Shown: positions 1 through 12,135, counted from the stretch's first letter. The stretch: 64,000 nucleotides of DNA from Atopsyche davidsoni (GCA_022113835.1 JAILWY010000004.1:9055501-9119500), one strand, 5' to 3'. A program made the numbers and translations. Notes: generated by a model not told the origin, from the sequence alone.

Positions 1-591
1 TGTATGGATCTCCGAATGAAGAGTTTTCTAGCATCGGCGGTGGGGGGAAGGTGTCGTAGCATGTGACGGTCGACACATCTCTCAGGGAGGTCGAAACGTA
101 GACGTTTTTATTCTTGTGCAAACTGCATGACGGGGAAATCGGCTGTAGGTTTTCGCGGTCGAAGAAGTATCTCCGTTGCTTTGACGGGCTCGCGAAGGCG
201 TTGGAAGTCGACGGCTCGCAAGCCGCGCCTATAGGCTGAGTCCTCTGTATAGTATAAGCTTGCGGGTGCCTTTTGCATGGGTATACGGAATTCTGTTCCA
301 GGTTAGTGTAGCTAATGTTAGACTCGCTGCTGTGCGAGTACTTATCGTAGCTTCTCTCCGATTGCAGCTTCATGAGCCAATCTTTTTGGTACCAGTAGAT
401 GTAGAGGAACACTGCCGACGTTCCAGCTATCTCTATAGTGATAAAGCCGGAGACGTAGAGAAGAAAAGAGTAGCCATAGCGATACGTAAAAATAGGCTGC
501 TGAGAAAAGGATGGCTGACGTAGTTTTCCCCCGCCTACTTCGGCCTTGAATACGGAGATGTACATCACCAGCCCGATCAGCATCAGCAGCC
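1..591 (-). CDS. stg1: stargazin-like TARP, exon with end of TM3, TM4 and cytoplasmic tail (partial)
   Basis: Read on the minus strand from 591 to 1 this is a 196-codon open exon preceded by an acceptor (TTTCAG). It begins in phase, completing a Gly codon with the exon ending at 34730. The peptide starts LLMLIGLVMYISVFKAEVGG, the second half of TM3 plus the extracellular turn typical of stargazin/CACNG proteins. It continues with YRYGYSFLLYVSGF and AVFLYIYWYQ (TM4). About 130 residues of Ser/Tyr/Pro-rich cytoplasmic tail follow (SYDKYSHSSES, TFPPPPM), with no stop before the window edge. TARPs bind AMPA/kainate-type glutamate receptors at the postsynaptic membrane and alter trafficking and gating; insect and nematode Stg proteins do the same. 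The final C terminus, where a PDZ ligand would be expected, lies outside. I am confident of the family. The symbol follows the insect orthologue. Confidence 0.93.
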
Positions 592-779
592 CTGAAACAT
601 AAAAATAATCGTTTATATTTTTTAAGAACCGAGTACAAATAAGTATAATTTTTTAAAGTAAAGTATACTGCTATCTTAAAATACGACTTAAATCGAAGAG
701 AGCACCACTAACCAAACTGTTTCATTCGCCTTGTTTCATTCAATACACCACATTTCTCTATATTTAATACATTGCTTAT

Positions 780-1075
780 TTTGAATATAAATACATATTC
801 AGCACAATAATAATGACTATGGAAAGAGTTAAATCAGCTGTTTTTGGTGATGCCGCTGGGGGAGCGGATATAATAAACCTCCCCCGATGTAGGTACAGCG
901 GGTATGTACCCCACGCGAGTTATTTAAAAACCTCGTCTCTCGTGCGGCTCTGATGCTTCCCTCCCAGAATGTGCTGCCAAAGAAGAGGCCCCGAATTTCA
1001 GAAATTCCGTCAGTGTGCCACATTGTCTGCTCCCGAGTGCGCGCAGGGCCGGATTAGGGCGACCCCGTCAACAAT
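780..1075. other. GC-rich intronic block
   Basis: A GC-rich stretch in AT-rich intron starting about 190 bp from the stg1 acceptor. It includes an ATAATAAA core between GC-rich flanks near 870. Short open frames on both strands look incidental. It may be a conserved regulatory element, but this needs cross-species alignment. Confidence 0.3.
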
Positions 1076-1318
1076 ATATAGCAAAAACAGTTTTAATGTA
1101 ATCAAATTTTCAAATTTGTTTTATTTGACAATGTGCGTAGTTTTTCTCGAATAAAAAAAAAATATTTTTATTTGATGATAAATTATTTTTTTTTTACTAT
1201 CAAAATACGATGTCGATTTTATGAGAATGAAAAATATAATGTGAATATTTATTATATGTAAAGAGTATTTTATGAAGCAATTGAAAAGATGTTATGTTTA
1301 TTATTTTAACTTTATTTT

Positions 1319-1464
1319 TGAATAAAATACTTGAGTGATTTTCCACATGTTCGTTTTTATTTGTGACCGGTTTCGCTAACCTTTCACGTTGGCATTAAGT
1401 ATTTTATTTAAAAATATTAAAATGGAATTCCACCAAGTACTCTCTGTCAAAAATATTGAATTTC
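1319..1464 (+). repeat. copy of the AATTCCACCAAGTAC hairpin-element family (V family)
   Basis: It shares the sequence order of the hairpin at 4464-4650: TTGAATAAAATACTTGAGTG, GTGACCGGTTTCGC, then GGAATTCCACCAAGTAC and a TCAAAAATATTGAATTT end. Only one full arm is kept. Other copies are at 11328-11500 and, as an arm only, inside hAT elements at 22587-22637 and 59045-59100. Confidence 0.75.
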
Positions 1465-4460
1465 TTATTATTTTAACAGTAAGTAGTGATAATGAATCAT
1501 ATATTAAAGATATACCAACATGTGTAGTATTACAATACTTCTACATTTATTTTGACAAATATATATTATTTTCATCTATAAAATCTTCGTTGATTTTAAA
1601 TTTTGTTAGTATAAATGTTATCTTATCAATGATGTGTTAAAATTTAGTTATTTTATTTTTATTATTTAACTTTCAGTTTCACGTATTTTACCCATAGAAC
1701 TGCAAGTTTCTGAAAGCTCTATATGAACAATATTTATTTTTATATATAAATTTTTATTATTGGGTGTCGCGAGGCTTCACCGAATTCATTCCCTCTCGCG
1801 AACATCTCTGCACAATTTAATTTCAAAACTCGCTACTATTCCATTAAAAACCTACAGAAATTCCGAGGGTAAGTGTAATTCAATAGAGCTCCCTTAAGAA
1901 ACGAGCAAGGGAGAAATGACAATGCACTGAGATATTTAACCAGGGAAGATTACATCTAAAATTTAAAAAAAAAAAACTGAAATGTATTTATATTTATCAA
2001 TTACATTCATAGCTCCAGTTTTTTAAGAATTTTATTTTATCAATAGGCATGAAACCTCGAAAGGTGCACAAAAAAGAATTTTAACTTACTCCCTGAAACA
2101 GGCATAATAAATTTACTATATTTTTTTTTACATGTCAATATCATACTAACATGATCAATTCATTGAAACACCAAATACAATTTTTTTTAAAATAATATTT
2201 GTTTATTAAATATAAACAAATCTTTCGGTCACGCTCAACTACTAAACCATTGACTCATGAGTTCGACAGTACAAGCCTTTATCTATTGAGTTAATCCTAA
2301 ACTGTTTTTTTTTGGATTTATATTTTTATCTTTCAAGGTTACAATTAGCATTGAAGATACTGAATTTTAATGCGTCATGTATATTCTGAACAATATCTTT
2401 ATTCAAACAATGTGACAAGTGAGAGTCTTAACAAAATTTTCTGCAAATTTTCACTACGGCTGGATCATCCCTAATATCAGTGAAGCTAATCAAAACCTAC
2501 TTGATTTTCATACAATATGGAAAATAAAGGTGAATTGTAGATTGTGGTGTCATGTTTATGTGCTAAATAATATTTTTCTATACTTATAACATAAATTTCA
2601 CTTATCAATAAGATCTAGATTTGTTATCATCAAAAGCTATTTAAATACTCACTGTTCTCAATATAGCAAATGTAGAAGTTTATAAACTTTTTGCAATCAT
2701 TTTGTTTATTTAACTTGAATGAAAAAAATCGTAAAAAAAAATCACAAAAATAACAAAGTTGGGTGTTGTATTTCTATTAATAGTTTTTCTTTTGAATTTT
2801 GTAATTCTTGTAAAAAATACGAGCCCTTGTATTGCAATACCTCATGACAAGAAAATTATAGCAAGTATTGTATGGTTTTCGAACAGCGAGTTGAAATTTC
2901 TTAGTCGTCGACAAGATTGTATTCATTTTATTTATATTTCGTAAATTACAGCCATATTGTTTAATACAATATGTTTCCGTTTTGAGAATGAGACGGGCCT
3001 TTTATCTTGTTCACCGTAAATTCAATTGGCTTGAAAATTAACTGGTTAAATTAAACAGTTTCGATAGCATGTGTATTGTTAATTTAAAATAAATAAAATA
3101 TCATTAAAGTAAGTTTCCTTAACACAAACAATTAAGTTTTAGATCATATTTTAAAATTGATGCTCTAATGAAAAAAATCAATTATGAAATAATTTTAGAT
3201 AATCTGTAAACTCGTAAATTCAAAACAAATATAAAATTATCATTTGGATGAACGAGTTTTCCGATATGTAGAGATGTTTATTTCATTTCAGTGAACATGG
3301 GATATGTATTATCATGCTAAGCTTAAAAGAAATAAAACATTGACAGATAAAACAAAGCTTTACGGATCAAAAAATCCCGGATTTAGATTTCTAGACTATG
3401 TTTCTGACTACGTGTCATTATTTTCTGTGAGATATTTACTGAAAAACTTGATATGATCCTCAAGTAAAAAGTTCACGAAGATAGTGTATTAAAAGATAAT
3501 TTATAAAAATAATTAATCAACAATGATTCATTAGGCTTCATGTCTAGGCTAATATGATATTTTTCGATATGAAACAGCTTTAAATTTTGTTAACAGCATA
3601 ACGGGGTGTGACTAAATAAAAAATTACCGAGTTATTTATGAAATATTAAAAAAAATGTAGGGGTGAATATTATATATATTGACTCGTACCAATATCTGTA
3701 ATTTCTCTCCGCTATTAAAATAACACCATAGGCATTGTAGCTAACTATGTTAAAAACTTCCCGGAATGCCTCGTTATAATTTCTAACCAATTTCAGAACA
3801 AGTTTAATTACCATAGATCCTCAGAAAGCTTTACTGTATACGATAGTTAATGACCGAATAAATGTTGAAGTAGCCTTAACCCTTCGTGGGTTTAATATTC
3901 TTCCCTAAGGTCAAATACCTGATATTTCTCGAAAGGTGCTTGAAACGTTATTTTAAAGTAGTCAACTTATTGTATGTAAAATATTATGGTTATCAGTTTT
4001 AACATGTTATATACTATCTATTCAATATTTAACATGATAAATAAGTCAAAACGGATTGTGTTTTCTTAATAAAATACTTTTGTTTAAAAACTATGACAAC
4101 GTTTTTTTTCAGCTTCAGCTTTTTGACAGCTTCAAGCCGAGGATTAAACAAAAAGATCATGAATTTTTTCCTTATTCTTGAAGAGGAAAAACCAATCAAT
4201 GCTTGTGTTTTCTCTAATATTATTTTAAAAATTCTCAAACGACAGCGGTTTGATAGTATTCTGCGAATGAAACGTCAAAATAGACACGACCTGGGCATGA
4301 TGAGAAAAACTCCAAAGAAATATTTTATAAAACGTTTTTTTTAAGCGAAAGAAAAGATATAAAAAAGAGGTAATACCAAACCCTTCATATAGAAACAATG
4401 ACCTCAGAGGCTGTAAAAAATTCACGAAGCTCGACCAAAATATTTTTTTTGTTAGTTGAT
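1465..4460. other. stg1: AT-rich intron without recognisable features
   Basis: About 3 kb of strongly AT-rich sequence with homopolymer A/T runs. Small open frames have no recognisable product and no splice context. I see no gene, RNA or repeat here. Confidence 0.6.
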
Positions 4461-4463
4461 AAA

Positions 4464-4650
4464 AAATTCAATATTTTTGACAGAGAGTACTTGGTGGAAT
4501 TCCATTTTAATATTTTGAATAAAAATACTTGAGTGATTTTCCACATTTTTGTTTTTATTAGTGACCGGTTTCGCCAACCTTTCAAGTATTTTATTCAAAA
4601 ATATTAAAATGGAATTCCACCAAGTACTCTCTGTCAAAAATATTGAATTT
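4464..4650. mobile_element. palindromic MITE-like hairpin element (V family)
   Basis: Two arms of about 67 bp, 4464-4530 and 4584-4650, are near-perfect reverse complements carrying GTACTTGGTGGAATTCC and its complement. They are separated by about 53 bp with GTGACCGGTTTCGCC. The structure suits a non-autonomous inverted-repeat element. No coding capacity. Related copies lie at 1.3, 11.3, 22.6 and 59.0 kb. Confidence 0.8.
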
Positions 4651-5394
4651 CTTAATAATCTATTTATTCAAAATCAATGTTCTCTCCTAAGCAATTTTCA
4701 ATTTAGTTCATCTCTTGAATAAGTGTTCCTGAAAAAACTCCCATGGCTCCCAATATATATATTATACTGAAACATTTTTTTTTATAAATTTTTTCAGTTT
4801 TGAAAATGTCAGTTTAAAATTCCATCATTCAGAATACACCCCTTGATCCAATTCCCTGTGAAGAGAAAAGCGGTTGTATCAGTTGATGGCTCACTAACGA
4901 TCTCCAGAGCCTTCAGATTTCATCGGACTTTCGAGGGATGAAGGCAACCTACAAGAATTTATCGACAAGAAATTCGATATCATTATGGTAAATATTTGTT
5001 CTCACCCTTCTCGACATAGCTTATATACTAAACTACCCTTGCTGCTTTGGAAGTCCTTAATATTTGGTAACTTCTCGTAAAAAGGTACATAAAAAAATAT
5101 ACGGCCTTTCAATATCTGCGGAATTTTGTTTGCAGTGCCATTCTTAAGTATCACACACAATTTATTTCTTACTGAAATAAATACAATTGACCTGTAAAAA
5201 CTAATCAATTTAATTTTTTTACTACTTCTTTGACAAAGCATGTTTGTGAAATATACAGATTTCATAAAAATTAAATAATTTCAAAAAAAAAAAATTTTTT
5301 TTTAACAAATTAACAAAAGTTGTATTGAAGCGATTTTTTTTTTAATATAAAACATAAAAATTGGATTAAATAAAAAATGTCAAAAAAAAATAAA

Positions 5395-5660
5395 AACGGT
5401 TGCACATCTTGGGGTCTCGATTGCCCCGCCCCGGCCTCCTCCGCCATTTATAACGCGGCCTCGCGGGACAGTTCTCAGGGCGCCGCACCGCAGCCGGAAA
5501 TGAAGCTCAAACCAGATTTATGTCTTTTCATAAGCTTACTACTGAAAGCGGAAATAATGCGCTCCCAGCGGCGCAGCGTGCGCCCTCGCCGGAAGTCGAC
5601 CGATCGGCGCCCGCGCCCCTTACATTTGTCTGATTTAAGATTGTTACTTCTTGGATTCGC
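5395..5660. other. GC-rich intronic block with TTTATAAC core
   Basis: A sharply GC-rich island with CCATTTATAACGCGG near 5450, a Hox/Caudal-like AT core in GC flanks. Its right end (5591-5604 and 5625-5654) is partly repeated at 7601-7640. The open frames through it look like chance frames of GC-rich DNA. Candidate cis-regulatory element. Confidence 0.35.
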
Positions 5661-5740
5661 GATCGACTTATTCATCTGAATATTATTTGACATCTGAAGG
5701 AAAACAATATATAAATTTGGAGACAAATATCTCTTTTAAA

Positions 5741-6336
5741 TTGCAATAAAATAAAACCAAATGGTTTTGGAGACTACGATAATTTCACTATTAGCGAGAG
5801 CTCTTTCGCCGAACACGGCATCTTCAAGACTGAGTCTATACAGAAAAAAGCGAGATTATACATAACAAATTCAACAGAAATTCAAATGAGTCATTACAAA
5901 TTTATGTGGAAAAATGCTTGTATTGGGTGCTGTGAAACCCCATTAAAATGATATTAACAGCAATAATTTTAATACTAAGTACTTAAATAAACTAGTTTGT
6001 GATGATTCCTGGCTGTCCTGGCCGCCACCTGAAAGCAATTAGTTTGAATGCAAAATCAATGTGTTTTTTGGAATCATCACAAACTAGTTTATTTAAGTAC
6101 TTAGTATTAAAATTATTGCTGTTAATATCATTTTAATGGGGTTTCACAGCACCCAATACAAGCATTTTTCCACATAAATTTGTAATGACTCACTTATTTT
6201 TGTTGAATTTGTTATGTATAATCTCGCTTTTTTCTGTATAGACTCAGTCTTGAAGATGCCGTGTTCGGCGAAAGAGCTCTCGCTAATAGTGAAATTAACG
6301 TAGACTCCAAAACCATTTGGTTTTATTTTATTGTAA
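5741..6336. mobile_element. long inverted-repeat (foldback) element
   Basis: Arms 5741-6009 and 6070-6336 are about 95% complementary and flank a 60-bp spacer. Landmarks in both arms are AAACTAGTTTATTTAAGTAC next to the spacer, AGAGCTCTCGCTAATAGTG further out, and ACCATTTGGTTTTATTT at the ends. No transposase is encoded. The transcript would fold into a roughly 270-bp hairpin. It resembles a MITE with very long terminal inverted repeats. Confidence 0.85.
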
Positions 6337-6477
6337 TAAAATGGAGTATTACAAAATAAATACCAGTTCCATTAATCATTTAAAGTACTTTAGGAATAGA
6401 TTATTTAATATATATTTGATTTTTGTGAAGACCGTCACAGTTAGTGCGATTTTACCTATGCAGGTTTTATTTGTATT

Positions 6478-6842
6478 AATATGATTAAGTTCCTTTTTTT
6501 TACACATTGAAACGATTCTAGAAACATTCAGAAAAATATCATCGTGACTTGCGTGGGATTCAAACCCACACCCCCACGGCCAATTTATATTGGCCTGGGT
6601 ACGTTGGTTCATATGTAGAATAAGATTGTTAGAAATGCAAGTAGCTCGCTAGCATAGTTGGTAATGCACCGGCCATCTATGCCGTCAGAAACTCTCAGAA
6701 AAATATCATCATGACTTACAGGCCAATATGAATTGGCCGTGGAGATGTGGGTTCGAATCCCACGCAAGTCACGATGATATTTTTCTGAGAGGTTCTACAA
6801 TTTTTTCAATGTGTGAAAAAATGTACTTAATCATATTAAAGC
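6478..6842. mobile_element. foldback element with tRNA-like arms (T family), copy 1
   Basis: Arms of about 120 bp (6478-6600 and 6720-6842) are inverted. Each carries a pol III B-box-like segment (GGTTCGAATCCCACGC on the right, its complement on the left). The centre has an A-box-like TAGCATAGTTGG near 6651. Outer arms share CGATGATATTTTTCTGAGAG with the copies at 12.4, 18.6-19.3 and 51.5-52.4 kb. The tRNA-like unit is interrupted here by about 60 bp. Confidence 0.75.
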
Positions 6843-8555
6843 TTATATAATATTGTTATCAAGTAACGAAAATGTATATAAAATGAAATCCAAAAAATTA
6901 AAATAATAATGCCATAACTAAAATATATATTGAGTTAATCGTGGTTGTTTTAATTATATTTCGATTAATATACATAGTATGCTGTACGCATTCGTGTTGC
7001 TATATTTTTTTTCGATAGTTTTTAAAAAAATATTTTTATGTTAAAATTCAAGAGAAAAGAGCAGCATTTCCCCAATAATTTTAGACTTATGTTTATTTGC
7101 TTTGAGGCTGCAATTTAAAAAGAAATTTACCTAACAAGAGAAACCTGTTTAAACTCTAATGGTTATCATCTTTCTCAAGGATGCTGATGTCACCAAACAA
7201 TAGTTATTGTGATGAAGGACGACATGCATGACCAATATCCTATTTATTTTTCTTTCATTCCTTTTGTGGATGTATAGAATTGAATCTATGAGTTTTATTA
7301 TTGTGAGACTAATTTTTTTTCAATTTTTTATTACTATTAATACGTAAACTTAAAATAAAAACGTGTTTTCAATTTAATTGGATTGGTTAAGACTTTTGAA
7401 TTCCAAAAACTTTACTTTACTTTACTATAAATATTTGATGTAATTATCATTCAAATAATAAAAAACGAAAACAATCTGTGTCCATTCTGAGACTTTAATT
7501 AATTGTACCTAGTAAAATAATTTATCAGCTAAAAAGCTGGTAAATACTGTACAAAATTTAGTAAGATTTTCTTGTGATGCTGTATTAAGATGTAGCAGCG
7601 GGAAGTCGACCGATTTGTCTGATTTAAGATTGTAACTGCTGGGGGGTCGAATTATATCTTGACCTATTTAGTATCGTTTCTTTTGGAGGAGACTGAACTA
7701 GATTTATAGGGTTAGTTCTGTAATTGAAAATATCTGCTATATTATTCTGTCTGTTACTTCTTCCCCGGCTTATTTCTTTTGGAGAAAGTACATGAATATT
7801 TATCCTAAAACAACTCGTGAATTAATCGGTTTACCGGTAATTAAACATTTTAATATTTTATCACAATTTTAATATAAATACAAGGCATATGAAGTACAAA
7901 TAAATACGGACTATATTATTCAATACATGGCAATGTAGAAAACATAGATTAGCGGAATTGGCAAAATGTAGCAATGAACCGAAGGCACTCTCGATCAAGA
8001 GCCAAAATTCATACTGGATATCAATGCAAAGCACGATAGTGGTATATGATGATTTTAAAAAAGATACAGTACAAATTATTCGATACAGCTTTAAATAAAG
8101 CCAAAATATACTTATTATTAAATGTGTGGTGTATTTTTTCGTCCCGTATAAAAACGAATACGTCTCATCAGAATTTACTATCATACTACATAGACTATCT
8201 AGCTCGTATAATTGTTTCCTGAAACTGCGTATTTTTAACGCTTTACAGTTAAATAGTCGATTTTACAATAAAATAACGGCAAACATTTCATTACAACCTA
8301 AAGTATTCTGTGAATGTGGAATTAGAAACGTTCAAGCACGCGTGGCGTTGAAAAACGCCTTTCGCATTATTTTATAAATATATATAAATAATTTTTTATT
8401 TTATTAATATCTTTATTGAGCAATGCTTTCAAAAACTACGCAAGCACCGCCGAAGCAACTTACAAAATTATTTTAGTGTTTTCAACTTCTCACTTTTCCT
8501 CCGGTGTACATTACACGAAAAGTGAAAGAAACTTCGCGGCTCAATGAAATAATTT
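6843..8555. other. stg1: AT-rich intron, no gene seen
   Basis: Apart from the short duplicated segment at 7601, this stretch shows only AT-rich sequence. Open frames at 7861-8184 (minus) and 8126-8377 (plus) overlap each other and have no recognisable motif or splice context. Confidence 0.5.
7601..7641 (+). repeat. partial copy of the 5.6-kb GC block
   Basis: GGAAGTCGACCGAT followed directly by TTTGTCTGATTTAAGATTG repeats 5591-5604 and 5625-5654, without the 20-bp GC-rich stretch between them. This is a small dispersed duplication about 2 kb from its source. Confidence 0.6.
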
Positions 8556-8559
8556 AAAG

Positions 8560-8770
8560 TACCCACCATGAATTTATTAACATACTTCAGCGGCCGGGCA
8601 GGCAACTTTCTAATAAATTACCCTAATAATGATATCGCCGGAGTCCCCCGACCATGAAAACTCAACTCCAATGTCGGGAAGTACAATGCTCCAACATTCG
8701 TTTATTTTTTTTATTCACACTTTATTTGGGCAGTTATTCATTCGCGCCGGGCACGAATTTATCAGGAAGA
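8560..8770. other. GC-rich intronic block
   Basis: An island with TCTAATAAATTACCC between GC-rich flanks, plus GGCCGGGCAGG and CGCGCCGGGCACG. No exon signature. Candidate regulatory element by analogy with the other islands. Confidence 0.25.
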
Positions 8771-9569
8771 TTTATGTTATGTTGTGGATTTTTTAAAATT
8801 AAAATAATTATGATGAGCGCTTTTCAATATTCAGTGCGCATTGGATCTAAACACTTTTTTCGTTTTATATAATTTTTATTTAGACAATTACAAGTCCAGG
8901 AGATATGTTTATTTCTAATAAAAAGTGATCATCGCGCTTGGTATATTTTCCGAGTACACTGAATAAATACATAATTTAATACTTATTAACCCCTTATAAT
9001 TTTTGAGCATACCACAGTTGTTTGCTCACTCAGAATAATAAAAATCATGAGTTTATCATACTGGGTTCTAAAATAAAAATAGTGTGTTATAAATATAATT
9101 AAACTCTTGCTTAAAAAATCCAGGCAGTAACGGGGCAAATAAGTATTTGTATTTTATAAGCCATTCAATATATTTTTTATTTATATTGAAATGTATTATA
9201 ATATTATATATTATGAATAAATTAAATATTTTAATTTACATAAAAATTCAACATTAGTGTCAGACATTGGTTAAATTGAATACAACACTTGGCCGCAATA
9301 ACCGTTACCTGTGTTTTAAAAAAATGTTTTTAAAGACTTTAACGTCGTTTTATTAAAAAATATTCTGTATTCAATAAAACTTATATAAATGATTTTACTT
9401 ATTTATGGTTTGGCATCTAAAATGATAACTAGCATTTCGGAGAAATGAGGCACGTCAAAAAATAATCAACCATAAAAATAATAATTATCATTCATATCAT
9501 TTCCATAACACCATTGTCAATACAATGAGCGATATTATCAAACGCAGTAGTTGGCATTTATAGTAGTAA

Positions 9570-9840
9570 CAATGCACTGCGGTGCAGATATGCGAATGCG
9601 AGGAACCAAATAGAACGGCGGACTTGCAAATTGTAACGATACAGCAATTAATTTGGCAACAGTTACATGAATATTTAATACAACAGTGCTGGGAAGCGCT
9701 TGCTTTTGGACTTGGCTTTGCAGTCGGGTTTTCGAGAATCTCCCCGGTCTGCGGGAACAAAGCGGCTGCGGCGCTTGCGGCCCTTGCTCCCCACCGTAGA
9801 CACTCACAACTCTGCATACATTACATATATATGCAAGACT
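9570..9840. other. GC-rich intronic block
   Basis: A GC-rich segment ending in GCGGCTGCGGCGCTTGCGG. Open frames on both strands (9582-9842 plus, 9538-9807 minus) have no family resemblance. I regard them as incidental. Confidence 0.25.
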
Positions 9841-10599
9841 GACTCAGAATAGATATATGTTCAGTAACAAAGTCACCAACCCCTTCTAATGCAAAGCACT
9901 AAAAAAAAAAAGACGTATCTCTAATTCATTACTACTGAAAAACTTGCATTTGCATAAATATAGACACATTGACAATGTCACCTAAAAAAAATATTTAATA
10001 TTCAAAAAAATATTTATTGAGGATGCTATCATTGTATTACATTAAAAATATATTAACGGCATAGTTGCTATGCATATATTTTAAACTCTCTTTCTTCTCG
10101 TAGGCCTTCTACTAACTTTTCGATCAGTGCCAATAATATTTTTAATATTTTATTATTGTAAAAACTATTTAAACGAAATAAAAATGAAACGTGTCAATAA
10201 AAAAATATGGTAATGTTACATTAGCAGTCGTTGTGTATTATTTGTACAATTTTTTTGTATATGGTCCACCATTGACACAAATTAAAATGAAAAGTGATGA
10301 AATGGTTGTATGAGTAAAGCAAGTGTTTTACACAGATTCTAATTTGTGTGATAAAAATAAGTATTTTAAAAAAATAGATAGATATATCATTGAACGATAA
10401 GATCTTTGAGGATGGAGTAAGTATGTGTAAGTTGAAGGCATATTGTAAAGAAATTTCGTAATTGTCAAGATCGACTACAGGTTTTGATGTTTCATGGGTA
10501 TTTGGCTATCTTCATGATATACCGAATTGTTGTATATATACAGAGTGTATTTCATGCAATGTCATTCACATATCTAACGTATTATTTAATCTAATGATC

Positions 10600-10780
10600 T
10601 GTCTGCTGCTGATCATTGCGGGTCCTCCAGCCAGGCCTCTCGCAGGGCATGATGTCTGCAGTATTTGTATTTGGGAAGTCAGGCAGGAAACCAGGGCCTT
10701 TGTCTGGCAGCATGTAGGGAATGTACGAGGCCTTGTAGGTCGAATTCAATTGGGATATGGATTGTACTATCATTGAATGG
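10600..10780. other. GC-rich block open on both strands
   Basis: About 180 bp of balanced composition. The minus frame reads a Pro-rich peptide (SYIPYMLPDKGPGFLPDF, then PCERPGW) and the plus frame is also open. No splice sites clearly bound it and I do not recognise the peptide. It may be an exon relic, a pseudogene fragment or a conserved non-coding element. Confidence 0.25.
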
Positions 10781-11060
10781 AATGAAGATATATATAATAT
10801 ATATGGAACAAGTACTATCAACTATTCTCTGTCAGAAGTAATAGGTACGTTAACTATGTTTTCTCATTATTTGATCATAGCGCATACTTAGTAATATTAT
10901 GTTTAATTTAATCCAAGATTGATTAATGGTAACGTAATATTAAGTGTTAGGTAAATATCCGTAGATTATGATTTTATAAAACGTAACTATGCTAATGAAA
11001 AATTTAACCCCTAACTCACATATTTTGTTTTCTATTAGATCTGATGGATATTAAATATAT

Positions 11061-11240
11061 ATTGGGCGTCCCAAAATTAACGCAAGATTTGAATTTGTCG
11101 CCATTTTAGCAGTAAAGTTTTAGGAAAACCACCTGACAGTTTAGGGTTAATAAAAATGAAGCATTACACGATAGAACTGCGTGTCTTCATTATTGAACAA
11201 CATTTCAAAAATAATGAAAGCTTGGCAGCCTTTTAAAACT
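11061..11240 (+). mobile_element. 5' fragment of a Tc1/mariner-type transposon
   Basis: It begins with a GGGCGTCCCAAAATTAACGC end, in the style of Tc1/mariner inverted termini. About 95 bp later comes an ATG (11156) opening MKHYTIELRVFIIEQHF and KNNESLAAF before a stop. That matches the N-terminal helix start of IS630/Tc1-mariner transposases. No 3' terminus or catalytic domain follows, so this is a truncated copy. Confidence 0.65.
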
Positions 11241-11327
11241 TTATAAGACTATTATCAGAATTTTTTTTTTTATTTCTGTTCAATTATAAAATTGTTTTAA
11301 TGCATAATTTGAGGGTAATAAATATAT

Positions 11328-11500
11328 TTTTGAATAAAATACTTGAGTGTTTTTCCACATTTTCGTTTTTATCAGTGACCGGTTTCGCCAACCTCTCACG
11401 TTGGCATTATCAAACAGAGTAATGAGTAAACAGAGTAGAGATAATGCCAACGTCCACCGACGAATTCCACCAAGTACTTTCTGTCAAAAATATTGAATTT
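11328..11500 (+). repeat. V-family copy with an extra internal hairpin
   Basis: It starts TTGAATAAAATACTTGAGTG and ends GTCAAAAATATTGAATTT like the other V copies. Between them ACGTTGGCATTATC and GATAATGCCAACGT form a 14-bp stem around a loop with two AACAGAGTA repeats. Confidence 0.75.
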
Positions 11501-11509
11501 GGTAATAAA

Positions 11510-11675
11510 TATATCATGAAGCATGTCATCGGAACCATAAAAAAGATAAACCAGATGGTGTAGCTTCAGTCACTCTCATTTATAGATCAATTCGATCGAC
11601 TAGTTTGGAAAGTTTCCCCAAATTGTGACGAAATACCTTGTATAAAACAAGCGAGGTACCAAACCTATATATGAA
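11510..11675 (+). mobile_element. LINE (non-LTR retrotransposon) 3' end
   Basis: The segment encodes the last residues of a reverse transcriptase ORF (HVIGTIKKINQMV, stop at 11561-11563), followed by about 110 bp of 3' UTR and then an (AT)n tail. The same end occurs inverted at 44285-44630, where more of the ORF survives. It is a 5'-truncated insertion; the clade cannot be determined. Confidence 0.7.
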
Positions 11676-11677
11676 AA

Positions 11678-11702
11678 ATATATATATATATATATATATA
11701 TC
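11678..11702. repeat. (AT)n microsatellite at LINE tail
   Basis: About 12 AT units directly follow the LINE 3' UTR and probably grew from its 3' tail. Confidence 0.8.
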
Positions 11703-11859
11703 GAAACACAATCCTTATCTTCCGAACGCTTTTAACTTGCTGCCTCTCTGCATTTTATCTAGGCGTTTTCTACTCTTAGAGGAAAGTGTGATTATATTTA
11801 GATTATTTGATTTAAGAAGTCTCCTGCTCGTGGAACAGAGAATAATAAAAATGAAAGAT

Positions 11860-12135
11860 ATGTGATGATTCCAGGTAAGTGCTGGCCCGAAGTTGGCCAG
11901 TACTCTCGGTATAAAGTCCCATTGCACGCACCTTGTGAATAATGTATTTTTTAAACTCCCCCGCGCGGCGCTCCCTGTTTATACAGCACTGAATGGGGTA
12001 AGTTTTGCGTAATGCCTTCTGAAGGACCCGCGCTCTCCCCTATTCTTCTCCTTTGCACGCGAAGTCGACACCTGACGTGGAGTGTTCTTAATACGTCAAA
12101 GGCGCGCGAGAACCTCTCGCCTTTAATTAAGAGAA
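11860..12135. other. GC-rich intronic block
   Basis: A GC-rich island with CTCCCCCGCGCGGCGCTCC and, at the right edge, TCGCCTTTAATTAAGAG, a homeodomain-type core. Open frames have no recognisable product. Confidence 0.3.

Noticed and set aside
342..638. 98-codon minus frame over the first stg1 exon
   Set aside because: Wrong frame: the stargazin peptide lies in another frame of the same strand and begins at the splice acceptor at 591.
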